A DNA stretch of 64,000 nt from NCBI RefSeq assembly GCF_028863665.1, contig NZ_JARBFX010000016.1, positions 25,828 through 89,827 of the forward strand, in the 5' to 3' direction. This DNA is from Aquabacter sediminis (GTDB lineage Bacteria; Pseudomonadota; Alphaproteobacteria; Rhizobiales; Xanthobacteraceae). The translations under genes and the position numbers were made by a program. The notes beneath the pieces were generated by a model. The model made no database searches, was not told the origin of the DNA, and saw only the letters and a list, made by a program, of their open reading frames with translations. Positions within the stretch are counted from its first letter, which is position 1; the number at the start of each line of letters is the position of its first letter. This document shows positions 27,900 to 37,651 of this stretch, one piece after another.

Positions 27900-28364
27900 T
27901 CACGCCGCGTCGGATGCCGGAGTGGTGGTGAGGAGCGTGTAGATGGCGGAGGCATCGCGCGTCGCGCGCAGCTTTTCTGCGGTGTCCGGATCGCGCAGCA
28001 TGCGGGCCACCCGCGCGAGCGCCTTCAGATGGTCCGCGCCCGCCGCCTCCGGCGCCAGCAGCAGGAAGATGAGGTCCACCGGCTCGCCGTCCAGCGCCTC
28101 GAAATCGATGGGCTTGTCCAGGCGCGCGAAGGCGCCGAACAGCTTGGGCAGGCCCGGAAGCTTTCCATGCGGAATGGCGATGCCGCTCCCGACGCCGGTC
28201 GAGCCGAGCCGCTCCCTCTGGAGGAGAGTCTCGAACACCTCGCGCTGGTCGCGGTCCACAAGCGCGGCCGCCTGATGGGCAAGCTCCTGGAGAGCTTGCT
28301 TCTTGCTGCTCGCCCGCAATGACGGGAACACCGCTTCGGGAGCGAGGAGATCAGCGAGAGGCAT
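27900..28364 (-). CDS. ptsN: PTS IIA-like nitrogen regulatory protein PtsN (EIIA-Ntr)
   Basis: 154 residues, the usual length. PtsN is the last phosphate acceptor of the regulatory PTS (PtsP-PtsO-PtsN), which affects potassium uptake, sigma-54 genes and carbon-nitrogen balance rather than sugar transport. The phosphorylated residue is H66 in GIAIPHGKL. The region ELAHQAAALVDRDQREVFETLL is also typical. It lies 78 bases behind hpf in the same direction, the order known from rpoN-hpf-ptsN clusters. rpoN itself is not next to them here. Confidence 0.95.
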   Translation of the reverse strand: MPLADLLAPEAVFPSLRASSKKQALQELAHQAAALVDRDQREVFETLLQRERLGSTGVGSGIAIPHGKLPGLPKLFGAFARLDKPIDFEALDGEPVDLIFLLLAPEAAGADHLKALARVARMLRDPDTAEKLRATRDASAIYTLLTTTPASDAA

Positions 28365-28442
28365 GAATGCTTATCCCTGGCAACATCGGGCTGGGGCAGG
28401 CTGCCGGCCGAGGCTCCTGCCTGCCCTCAAGCCCGACGGCCA

Positions 28443-29042
28443 TCAATGTTTTTCTTCGGATGAGAAGGCGGCCGGATCCACCCAGCCCACATGCCCGTCC
28501 GGGCGGCGATAGACCACGTTCACGCGGCCATGGCCAGCGTGGCGGAAGATGACGACGGGTGCGCCGGTGATATCCAGTTCCACCACCGCGTCACGCACCG
28601 AGAGGCTCCGCAGCTTGGTGGCCTGCTCGGCCACCACGGTGGGGTTCCACCCCTCCAGCTCCTCTTCCTCGGCATCCACGTCGGGCATGTCGAGGACGTA
28701 GCTCTGCGCGGCGAAGACGCCATTGGCGCCAGCCGCATTGCCGTGGCCGTGGCGATCCTTGACGCGCTGGCGGTAGCGCCGCAGCCGCTTCTCGATCTTC
28801 TCGATGGCGGCATCGGCGCAGGAATTGGCGTCCTGGGCCGCGCCATGGGCCTGGAGGTTCACTCCGGAATCCAGGTGCAGCATGCACTCGGACTTGTAGC
28901 CGGATCCCTCGCGAGCCACGGTGACATGACCGGACCATCCGCCGTCGAAATATTTGGAGAGCACCTCGGTGATGCGATCCGACAGGCGGTGACGGAGAGC
29001 TTCTCCCACGTCGATGTTCTTACCCGAGACGCGTAGAGCCAT
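28443..29042 (-). CDS. hpf: Ribosome hibernation promoting factor, long form
   Basis: 199 residues. Long HPF binds 30S subunits with its N-terminal domain (residues 1-100, LRVSGKNIDVGEALRHRL) and pairs two ribosomes into inactive 100S dimers through its C-terminal domain (about 135-199, with PVVIFRHAGHGRVNVVYRRP and GWVDP). The domains are joined by a variable acidic linker. AAGGGGA lies ten bases before the ATG. ptsN follows and is probably co-transcribed. Confidence 0.95.
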   Translation of the reverse strand: MALRVSGKNIDVGEALRHRLSDRITEVLSKYFDGGWSGHVTVAREGSGYKSECMLHLDSGVNLQAHGAAQDANSCADAAIEKIEKRLRRYRQRVKDRHGHGNAAGANGVFAAQSYVLDMPDVDAEEEELEGWNPTVVAEQATKLRSLSVRDAVVELDITGAPVVIFRHAGHGRVNVVYRRPDGHVGWVDPAAFSSEEKH

Positions 29043-29339
29043 GCGATTTGATCCCCTTTGGGTTACGGATGCGGTTCCCCACCCGAAGACCCTGTTCTTG
29101 CAAACCGGCCGGCCTATCAGTGGTAGGAGCGAGCGGGCGACCTGTCAACGAAATGCCGCACGTCAGCCTGCAGACCGCATGGTTGCTGGCCTGAACACAA
29201 CCTTCCCCAAGGTAATTCAAGGACCTCCCGCCGGCAAATCAGCCCGTTCGCGCCGACTCACGGCATTCCCTGGCGGCATGCACCGCCATGGGCACGGCGC
29301 CGGAAGCCGGACGCCCACCTGAGCGGCCGCCTGGAGGGC
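29043..29339. other. Upstream region of hpf with candidate promoter
   Basis: About 300 bases between the typA terminator and hpf, no convincing gene. On the minus strand a perfect TTGACA (29143-29148) stands 17 bases before TACCAC (29120-29125), a weak -10. This is the best promoter candidate for hpf-ptsN, about 80 bases before the start codon. Confidence 0.4.
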
Positions 29340-29378
29340 AAAAAAAGACACCCCCGGCCCTTTCGGACCGGGGGTGTC
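29340..29378 (-). terminator. Rho-independent terminator of typA
   Basis: GACACCCCCGG (29347-29357) pairs with CCGGGGGTGTC (29368-29378). On the minus strand a run of seven T follows (29340-29346). It lies 26 bases beyond the typA stop. Confidence 0.92.
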
Positions 29379-29403
29379 GCATGCCGCGCCCGCAGGCGAG
29401 GGA

Positions 29404-31230
<1,827 letters not shown>

Positions 31231-31443
31231 GGGGGTCCAAACACCAAAACGCGGGCCCGAAGGGCTCGGACCCGCTTGCCTGAAATTTTGCGCCGCAAAA
31301 TACACATTACCCGCCGCAAAGCAATGTGGAGTGGCGCCGGATGCGGCAGGGCGCCCTGGAGGAGCCGCCCTGCATAGGTCTTACGGCCCCCTCCCAGGCG
31401 CTGCGCGCGACGCTCCCGTTCCCGGAAAGCGGTGCCAGAAGGG

Positions 31444-31704
31444 CTATATGCGCCGCATGGCCCAAAGGCGCCGGATCTGGTCCGGACGCAGCGTGCGGCC
31501 ATCGGGGGTGCGCAGCCAGGCGACCTCATGGTCGGACGGCGACTGCGTCATGGCGAAAGTGACGGCGTCGTCGACGGTCGGGAATTCATAAGGCTCGGGC
31601 CAGGTGTCCGGAGCGTTCACCGAATGGGACGAGGACCAATATTGCAGCAGGGCCTTCCCTCCCGCCGCCCCGGCCTCCTCCGGATGAGTGTGGGGCTTAT
31701 CCAT
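31444..31704 (-). CDS. Small hypothetical cytoplasmic protein
   Basis: 86 residues, not recognised. It starts at 31704 with AAGGAGGG eight bases before the ATG, a strong reason to accept it. Content: a mixed central region ([20 protein letters not shown]) and a basic C-terminal part with [16 protein letters not shown]. No signal peptide or membrane segment. It is divergent from the channel gene with 136 bases between the starts. Confidence 0.6.
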   Translation of the reverse strand: MDKPHTHPEEAGAAGGKALLQYWSSSHSVNAPDTWPEPYEFPTVDDAVTFAMTQSPSDHEVAWLRTPDGRTLRPDQIRRLWAMRRI

Positions 31705-31840
31705 TCGCGTGCCCTCCTTATGCGCGTCTCCCCCAAGCGCCAGGGTAACGCGCGAGCCGGTCTTTTGTTCCGGTGCGCTCGGCGCCGGGCGGTTGCGAAA
31801 CCAGCGTGAACTGAGCAGAAGGGGGCAGCGGGGAGACACC

Positions 31841-32272
31841 ATGATCACGCTGGAACTTTGGTATGGGCTGGTCTTCAGCCTCATCAACATTGCCCTCCAG
31901 GCGATGGCGACCGTCATCACCATCCGCTTGCTGCGCATCGCCTCGACGCGGCTCACCGCCCGGCGCAAGGTCGCGACGCTCATGGTGGTGATGATGATGA
32001 CGGCGGCGGTCCTCACCCTCGCCCACATCATCCAGGTGCGGATCTGGGCGCTGTCCTATGTGCTGGTGGGCGCTGTGGATCCGCCTCACAACGCCTTTTA
32101 CCTCGCCTTCGTGAACTTCACGACGCTTGGCTATGGCGATGTCCTGCCCTCCAAGGAGTGGCGCATTCTGGGCCCGCTGACAGCAGCCAACGGCATGCTG
32201 CTGTTCGGCTGGTCCACCGCCTTGATGTTCGCCGTGCTCTCGCGGGTGCTGCGGCTGTTGCGGATCAATTGA
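31841..32272 (+). CDS. Two-pore-helix type potassium channel protein (Ion_trans_2)
   Basis: 143 residues. Hydrophobic segments at about 5-30 and 45-70, a pore region and a last segment at about 113-138. The selectivity filter TTLGYGD lies at residues 94-100, the classic K+ filter. Four subunits should form one pore. There is no cytoplasmic RCK or cyclic-nucleotide domain, so gating is unknown. GGGGAG lies before the ATG at 31841. It is followed by the AT-rich stretch and by a palindrome GCAAATATTTGC at 32279-32290. Confidence 0.85.
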   Translation: MITLELWYGLVFSLINIALQAMATVITIRLLRIASTRLTARRKVATLMVVMMMTAAVLTLAHIIQVRIWALSYVLVGAVDPPHNAFYLAFVNFTTLGYGDVLPSKEWRILGPLTAANGMLLFGWSTALMFAVLSRVLRLLRIN

Positions 32273-33562
32273 AGATGCGCAAATATTTGCCGCAACTTAT
32301 TTAGGTTCTGCAGCTTGCCATCCTTCAGAAAATATTCGGATTACAATGAAACCCGCTTATGAAATCCCGTCCGAAATTACGCCATTATCTTCCAAATCAA
32401 CATCCACCGCCTCCTCAACGACAGTAAGTTTATTCTGCCACTCATGATAAGTGAGATTTGTATTTTCCTCTACCCATTCAGTACGTCCATTTGAGTTTCG
32501 ATCCAGGACGACTGAAGATGCAGCTGACGGACTCCTAAACTGGAAGTCACGAGAAAATATAAGACCAGTATCACTGGCCACGAGAACATTTTCATCTATC
32601 AGAAATTTCTTCAGCCTAGCATATCCAATCTTCATCAAAGCCGGGTTTTGACTATTTATAGCCTCTGTATACGCTCCATTTACAAGAGATTTACTTCCTT
32701 TTATAATCGTAAATTCTTCATCAACAACAAACGCTGTCGCATATACCTTGTCTCCCGATATTTTAAACTTTGGAGTCCCGCCATCCTTTACCCGACCGTC
32801 CATTCGAACAAGGTCAAAAGTCCTAGAAATTCCACCCTGAGTAACGACTTGGCGGGGCCGAGGCTTGAATAAATCCAATCCCACTACTGGCAGGATCGCC
32901 AGCAAATTGGAGAGGAAGGCTTCCATGTCGGCTTTGTCGGCTTCGGGGAGGCGGCGACGCTCGGAATCTGGTGCTTGACCATTGTCGAGACTGACTCGAC
33001 CGGCATCTCTTGCCATCTGAATCATTCGGGCCTCTAGATACCGCACATGCCCCTTCGTCAACGAATCATCGCTACTAGTTATAACTACTGCTGTTTCCCA
33101 GAAATCATGACTTGCTGCACTATTGTTAATACGATCTCGGACAGAATCCGCCTCTCCTATATAAGCTCTCATAGAAAATACATCACTCTGATCTGGACCA
33201 AACAGTATGTAAACACCTGTACGATCCGCCTCCGGCCGTGCCCGAAGGCGATCAAATGTCGTCTGAGACCCCACCATGACTGACCCCGTCCAACCACGGA
33301 TCGAGGCAATAGCGAGGCCATTTGGAATACCGTCGACAAGAAATAGCTGGATCGTTCGCCCGAAAGTGCTGCCAACATTTAGCATAACAGAATGACTCAC
33401 CTATTTTGTCGAGCATTGGGTTTAGATTACAATTTTTGCTTTTAGTCGCGCAACACAGATGTGCAGCAAAACACAATTTAAAGGTATTATTATACATACA
33501 ACCGAATTCCGCTGACATTAGAAGCGCGAAACACGGGGTTCTGCGTTTAGGCCAGGCAAATT
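32273..33562. other. AT-rich islet carrying the GIY-YIG gene
   Basis: Base composition drops sharply compared with both sides: for example 32641-32700 has 23 G or C in 60 bases, while neighbouring genes are far richer. Codon use in the single gene inside (ATA, AAA, TTT, AGA) is unlike the rest of the window. Signs of recent transfer, but I found no integrase, inverted repeats or target duplication at the edges. Confidence 0.7.
32357..33385 (-). CDS. GIY-YIG nuclease family protein (DUF4357-like C-terminus)
   Basis: 342 residues. The N-terminal 40 residues (RTIQLFLVDGIPNGL, IRGWTGSV) are a short conserved beta region seen before such nucleases. Residues 55-145 carry the GIY-YIG fold: GVYILFG, then AYIGEADSVRDRI, and later LEARMIQMA. 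The C-terminal third looks like the DUF4357 domain often joined to this nuclease. GIY-YIG enzymes cut DNA using one metal ion. Members of this type are often in variable regions and may act in defence or mobile-element biology, but the role here is unknown. The ATG at 33385 is chosen with AGGTGAG about ten bases upstream. A GTG at 33400 is possible. The gene is AT-rich and probably imported. Confidence 0.78.
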   Translation of the reverse strand: MLNVGSTFGRTIQLFLVDGIPNGLAIASIRGWTGSVMVGSQTTFDRLRARPEADRTGVYILFGPDQSDVFSMRAYIGEADSVRDRINNSAASHDFWETAVVITSSDDSLTKGHVRYLEARMIQMARDAGRVSLDNGQAPDSERRRLPEADKADMEAFLSNLLAILPVVGLDLFKPRPRQVVTQGGISRTFDLVRMDGRVKDGGTPKFKISGDKVYATAFVVDEEFTIIKGSKSLVNGAYTEAINSQNPALMKIGYARLKKFLIDENVLVASDTGLIFSRDFQFRSPSAASSVVLDRNSNGRTEWVEENTNLTYHEWQNKLTVVEEAVDVDLEDNGVISDGIS

Positions 33563-34378
33563 TCATCGGTTTAACCGCCGCAGCAGGGCCTGCGCGGCTG
33601 CCGGCGCCCGCTCCTTGGCGCCGTTGATGAAATAGAGGAAGCAGTCGCGCGGGGTCTTTGCGCTTTTGGCGGTCTTCGCCTTGCTTTTCGGGTGGGGGGC
33701 CAGCGTTCTCAGCCCCTCCGGCGCGCCGCCCTTCTCCCAAAGCCGCGCCCGCTCCGCCCAGTCATCGAGCGCCGCCGCCGCATAGCCGGTCTCGATCTCC
33801 GCCTTGGCATCCTGGAGGCGGGCATAGACGAAATCGGCGGTCACATCGGCGATCTGCGGATAGTCCGGGCTATCCGCCACCACCACCGCCACGTTGCGGG
33901 CGCGCACCAGATCGAGGAAAGCCGGGCAGAAGAAGCTTGCATGGCGCACCTCCACCGCGTGGCGCAGGGCGAGCCCGCCGGCCGTTTCCGGCAAAAGGTC
34001 CAGGAAGGCGGAAAAATCGTCGGGATCGAACGCCTTGGTGGGGGCGAACTGCCAGTTGATGGGGCCGAGCTTGTCGCCCAGTTCCGCAAGGCCGCTCGCC
34101 ACGAACTTGCCGATGCTCTCCCCCGCCTCCGCCAGCACCCGGCGGTTGGTGGCATAGCGCGGCGCCTTCAAGGCGAAGACGAAATCCTCCGGCACCGCTT
34201 CCGCCCAGGCGCGGAAGGTCTTGGGCGTCTGGGTGCGATAGAAGGTGCCGTTCACCTCAATGGAGGTGACGGCGCGCGCGGCATGCTCCAGTTCGCGCGC
34301 ATGGGGCAGGCCCTTGGGGTAAAAAGTGTCCCGCCAGGGCTCGTACGTCCAGCCGCCAATGCCGACCCGGATGCTCAT
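33563..34378 (-). CDS. DUF72 (YecE-like) family protein
   Basis: 271 residues, a TIM-barrel protein of unknown biochemical role. Recognised by the N-terminal RVGIGGWTYEPWRDTFYP, SIEVNGTFYRTQTPKTF and VPEDFVFALKAPRYATN, all typical of DUF72. The C-terminal lysine-rich stretch precedes TPRDCFLYFINGAKERAP. The start at 34378 is fixed by AGGAG six bases upstream. A longer frame to 34423 has no such site. GC-rich, unlike the neighbouring GIY-YIG gene. Confidence 0.9.
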   Translation of the reverse strand: MSIRVGIGGWTYEPWRDTFYPKGLPHARELEHAARAVTSIEVNGTFYRTQTPKTFRAWAEAVPEDFVFALKAPRYATNRRVLAEAGESIGKFVASGLAELGDKLGPINWQFAPTKAFDPDDFSAFLDLLPETAGGLALRHAVEVRHASFFCPAFLDLVRARNVAVVVADSPDYPQIADVTADFVYARLQDAKAEIETGYAAAALDDWAERARLWEKGGAPEGLRTLAPHPKSKAKTAKSAKTPRDCFLYFINGAKERAPAAAQALLRRLNR

Positions 34379-34460
34379 GACGTCTCCTATCACTTTGAAC
34401 AGAGACGGATTCACCGATCCCACTGGGTCGCATGACGATCCAGTGTGATCGGATCCGGCT

Positions 34461-34922
34461 CTAGGCCAGCGGCAGAACGTTGGAATATTTCACCTGTTCC
34501 AGGGCGAAGGAGCTTTCGATGGAGGCGATGCCGTCGAGGCGGGTGAGCTTGGTCTTCAGGAAGCGCTCATAGCTGTCCAGATCCGCCACCACCACGCGCA
34601 AGAGATAATCCCGCTGCCCGGTCATGAGGTAGCATTCCAGCACTTCCGGCCAGCGGCGGATGGCGGCGGAAAAGGCGTCCAGCGCATCTTCCCGCTGGCG
34701 CTCCAACTTGATGGAGACGAACACGCTCACCGGCAAGCCGGCGGCGCGCTGGTTCAGCACCGCCACATAGCGGTCGATCAACCCTGCCGCCTCCAGGGCC
34801 CGCACGCGCCGCAGGCACGGCGAAGGCGACAGCCCCACCCGGCCCGCGAGGTCCGCCACCGACATGCGCCCGTCCTCCTGGAGAAGCGCCAGGATCTTTC
34901 GGTCTATGGCGTCGATCTGCAT
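34461..34922 (-). CDS. Lrp/AsnC family transcriptional regulator
   Basis: 153 residues. N-terminal helix-turn-helix (MSVADLAGRVGLSPSPCLRRVRALE) and C-terminal RAM ligand domain (about 65-150) ending in SSFALEQVKYSNVLPLA. Such proteins sense amino acids and form octamers. It is divergent from the E1-like dehydrogenase gene with 139 bases between the starts. The pair resembles the mdeR/mdeB arrangement of Pseudomonas putida, so it may control the dehydrogenase in response to methionine or a related amino acid. That is inference. Confidence 0.93.
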   Translation of the reverse strand: MQIDAIDRKILALLQEDGRMSVADLAGRVGLSPSPCLRRVRALEAAGLIDRYVAVLNQRAAGLPVSVFVSIKLERQREDALDAFSAAIRRWPEVLECYLMTGQRDYLLRVVVADLDSYERFLKTKLTRLDGIASIESSFALEQVKYSNVLPLA

Positions 34923-35061
34923 GTTCCTGCCAAGTTCAGCCCCGTTCGTGGCAATATGAACCAGGAATGCGCCAGCGACAGCCCGATTTCGACATAAACG
35001 AGCGACCGACCCGCCTTATAGTGCGCGCACCGACCGGATCATCACTTCCAAGGAGCCGCAA

Positions 35062-37473
35062 ATGGCCGCCCGCCCCCACCAGGCCGCCCGCCCCACTGAG
35101 ATCGAGATCCTCGCCGAGCTGGAGCGCAAGGTGCTGTGGCTGGCGAGCTGGACCATTCACAATGCCAACCATCTGCGTCCCAGCACTGACGGGCTGAAGG
35201 TGGGTGGCCACCAGGCCTCCTCGGCCTCCCTCGCCACCATCATGACGGCGCTCTACTTCCACACCCTGCGGCCGCAGGACCGGGTGGCGGTGAAGCCCCA
35301 TGCCAGCCCCATCTTCCACGCCATCCAGTATCTGCTCGGCAACCAGACCCGGGAGAAGCTGGAGACCTTCCGCGGCTTCAAGGGCGCCCAGTCCTATCCC
35401 TCCCGCACCAAGGACACGGACGACGTGGACTTCTCCACCGGCTCGGTGGGCCTCGGCGTGGCACAGACTTTGTTTGCCAGCCTCGCCCAGGACTATGTCC
35501 ATGCCCACGGTTTGGCCGGCGGGCGGCCGGAAGGGCGCATGGTGGCGCTGGTGGGCGATGCGGAGCTGGACGAGGGCAATGTCTTCGAGGCGCTGCTGGA
35601 GGGCTGGAAGCACGACGTCCGCAACACCTGGTGGATCGTCGACTATAACCGCCAGAGCCTGGATGCCGTGGTGCGCGAGGGGCTCTATGAGCGCTTCGTC
35701 GGCATTTTCGAGGCTATGGGCTGGCAGGTGGTGATCCTGAAATACGGCTCGCTCCAGGAGGCTGCCTTTCGCGAGCCCGGCGGGGCGGCGCTGAAGCACT
35801 GGATCGACACCTGCCCCAACACGGAATATTCCGCCCTCACCTTCCAGGGCGGCGCCGCCTGGCGAAAGCGCCTCCTGGACGATCTGGGCGACCAGGGCGA
35901 TGTCACCGCCTTGATCGAAAAGCGCACGGACGCGGAACTCTCCGCCCTCATGACCAATCTGGGCGGGCATGACCTGCCCACCATCATGGAGGCCTTCGAT
36001 TCCATCGACCATGACCGGCCGGTCTGCTTCCTCTGCTACACGGTGAAGGGGTTCGGCCTGCCGCTCGCGGGCCACAAGGACAACCATGCCGGCCTCATGA
36101 CGCCCACGCAGATGGAGAGCCTGCGGGCCGCCATGAACATCCGGCCGGGCCAGGAATGGGAGCCCTTCGAGGGCACCCGCCTGCCCGCCCCGGTACTGGA
36201 CGCCTTCCTGAAGCAGGTGCCGTTCCGCCGCGAGGGCACCCGTCGCTTCACGGCGCCGGCGCTTGCCGTGCCGGACCTGCCCACCCCGCCCAATGCGACG
36301 CTCTCCACCCAAGCCGGCTTCGGCCTGATCCTCCAGGACCTCGCCAAGGGGGACAGCGGGCTGGCCAATCGCATCGTCACCACTTCGCCGGACGTGACGG
36401 TGTCCACCAATCTGGGCCCCTGGGTGAACCGGCGCGGCCTGTTCGCCGAGCGCGCCTTGCCGGACGTGTTCAAGCGCGAGCGCATTCCCTCCACCTTCAA
36501 CTGGGACTTCTCGCCCAAGGGCCAGCACATGGAGCTGGGCATTGCCGAGATGAACCTGTTCCTGATGCTCTCGGCGCTCGGCCTGTCCCATTCCCTGTTC
36601 GGGGCGCGGCTGATCCCGGTGGGCACGCTCTATGATCCCTTCATCTGCCGCGGCCTCGATGCCCTGAACTATGCCTGCTACCAGGATGCCCGCTTCATCC
36701 TGGTGGCCACCCCCTCCGGCATCACGCTGGCCCCCGAGGGCGGCGCGCACCAGTCCATTTCCACGCCGCTCATCGGCATGGCGCAGGACGGGCTCGCCTC
36801 CTTCGAACCGGCCTTCGTGGACGAGCTGGCGGTGCTCATGCACTTCGCCTTCGATTATGTGCAGCGGGACGGCGCCGGTGAGCCGGACGAGCGCAACTGG
36901 CTGCGGGACGAGACCGGCGGCTCGGTCTATTTCCGCCTGTCCACCCGCAGCCTCGAACAGCCCCGCCGCACGCTTTCCGAGACGCAGAAGCGCCATATGG
37001 TGGATGGCGCCTATTGGCTGCGCGAGCCCGGTCCCAATTGCGAGGTGGTGGTGGCCGTTCAGGGCGCCCTCACCCCCGAGGCCATCGCGGCTTTGGGCAT
37101 GATGGCGGAGGACCGGCGCGATGTGGGCCTCCTCGCCGTCACCTCCGCCGACCGCCTGAATGCCGGCTGGACCGCCGCCTCCCGTGCCCGCGAGCGCGGC
37201 CAGATGCAGGCGGAAAGCCATGTGGAGCGCCTGCTCGCCCCCCTGCCCCGCCATTGCGGCCTCGTCACCGTCATCGATGGACACCCGGCGACCCTCGGTT
37301 GGCTCGGCTCCGTGCATGGCCACCGGGTGCGGGCTTTGGGCGTGGAGCATTTCGGCCAGACCGGCACGCTGGATGACCTCTACCGCCACCACGGCCTCGA
37401 CGCCGCCGCCATCGTCGCAGCCGCCCAGGCCATCGCGCCGGGCCGCCCCATGCGGCATTTGCGGGCACTGTGA
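35062..37473 (+). CDS. Homodimeric E1/transketolase-like 2-oxo acid dehydrogenase (AceE/MdeB type)
   Basis: 803 residues, somewhat shorter than AceE (about 890). Thiamine diphosphate enzyme: the motif GDAELDEGN begins at residue 165 and ends about 30 residues later at IVDYNRQSLD, the AceE variant. N-terminal NHLRPSTDGLKVGGHQASSAS and central LGIAEMNLFLMLSALG are typical of the AceE/transketolase superfamily. Likely reaction: oxidative decarboxylation of pyruvate or a close analogue such as 2-oxobutyrate. No E2 or E3 gene is adjacent, so it must borrow them or act otherwise. AAGGAG lies seven bases before the ATG. Control by the divergent lrp gene is likely. Substrate uncertain. Confidence 0.82.
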   Translation: MAARPHQAARPTEIEILAELERKVLWLASWTIHNANHLRPSTDGLKVGGHQASSASLATIMTALYFHTLRPQDRVAVKPHASPIFHAIQYLLGNQTREKLETFRGFKGAQSYPSRTKDTDDVDFSTGSVGLGVAQTLFASLAQDYVHAHGLAGGRPEGRMVALVGDAELDEGNVFEALLEGWKHDVRNTWWIVDYNRQSLDAVVREGLYERFVGIFEAMGWQVVILKYGSLQEAAFREPGGAALKHWIDTCPNTEYSALTFQGGAAWRKRLLDDLGDQGDVTALIEKRTDAELSALMTNLGGHDLPTIMEAFDSIDHDRPVCFLCYTVKGFGLPLAGHKDNHAGLMTPTQMESLRAAMNIRPGQEWEPFEGTRLPAPVLDAFLKQVPFRREGTRRFTAPALAVPDLPTPPNATLSTQAGFGLILQDLAKGDSGLANRIVTTSPDVTVSTNLGPWVNRRGLFAERALPDVFKRERIPSTFNWDFSPKGQHMELGIAEMNLFLMLSALGLSHSLFGARLIPVGTLYDPFICRGLDALNYACYQDARFILVATPSGITLAPEGGAHQSISTPLIGMAQDGLASFEPAFVDELAVLMHFAFDYVQRDGAGEPDERNWLRDETGGSVYFRLSTRSLEQPRRTLSETQKRHMVDGAYWLREPGPNCEVVVAVQGALTPEAIAALGMMAEDRRDVGLLAVTSADRLNAGWTAASRARERGQMQAESHVERLLAPLPRHCGLVTVIDGHPATLGWLGSVHGHRVRALGVEHFGQTGTLDDLYRHHGLDAAAIVAAAQAIAPGRPMRHLRAL

Positions 37474-37553
37474 GGGCGGGCCGGAGGACAGGGGTGGGCA
37501 AGTCGGCCCACCCTCTCCATCCCGGTGAGATGGCATTTCTACTGCAACGCGAA

Positions 37554-37580
37554 ATGGTGCACCAAATAATGGTGCACCAA
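37554..37580. promoter_or_regulatory. Two tandem 12-base palindromic repeats upstream of the binding-protein gene
   Basis: ATGGTGCACCAA occurs at 37554-37565 and again at 37569-37580, 15 bases start to start. Each contains the perfect palindrome TGGTGCACCA. They lie 72 bases before the start codon of the tripartite transporter binding protein, inside a less GC-rich promoter region. TGGT-N2-ACCA dyads resemble operators of FadR-type GntR regulators. No GntR gene lies nearby, so the regulator is unknown. Confidence 0.65.
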
Positions 37581-37651
37581 TAAAAGGGGTGAAATCGACA
37601 ATCCCCCTGCGTATGGTCCGATCCAACAAGATTTGGATTGGAGGAAACACA

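Noticed and set aside
34400..34445. Short repeat GATCC near the DUF72 and lrp genes
   Set aside because: Simple repeats such as GATCCCACTGGGTCGCATGACGATCC look too imperfect to call an operator.
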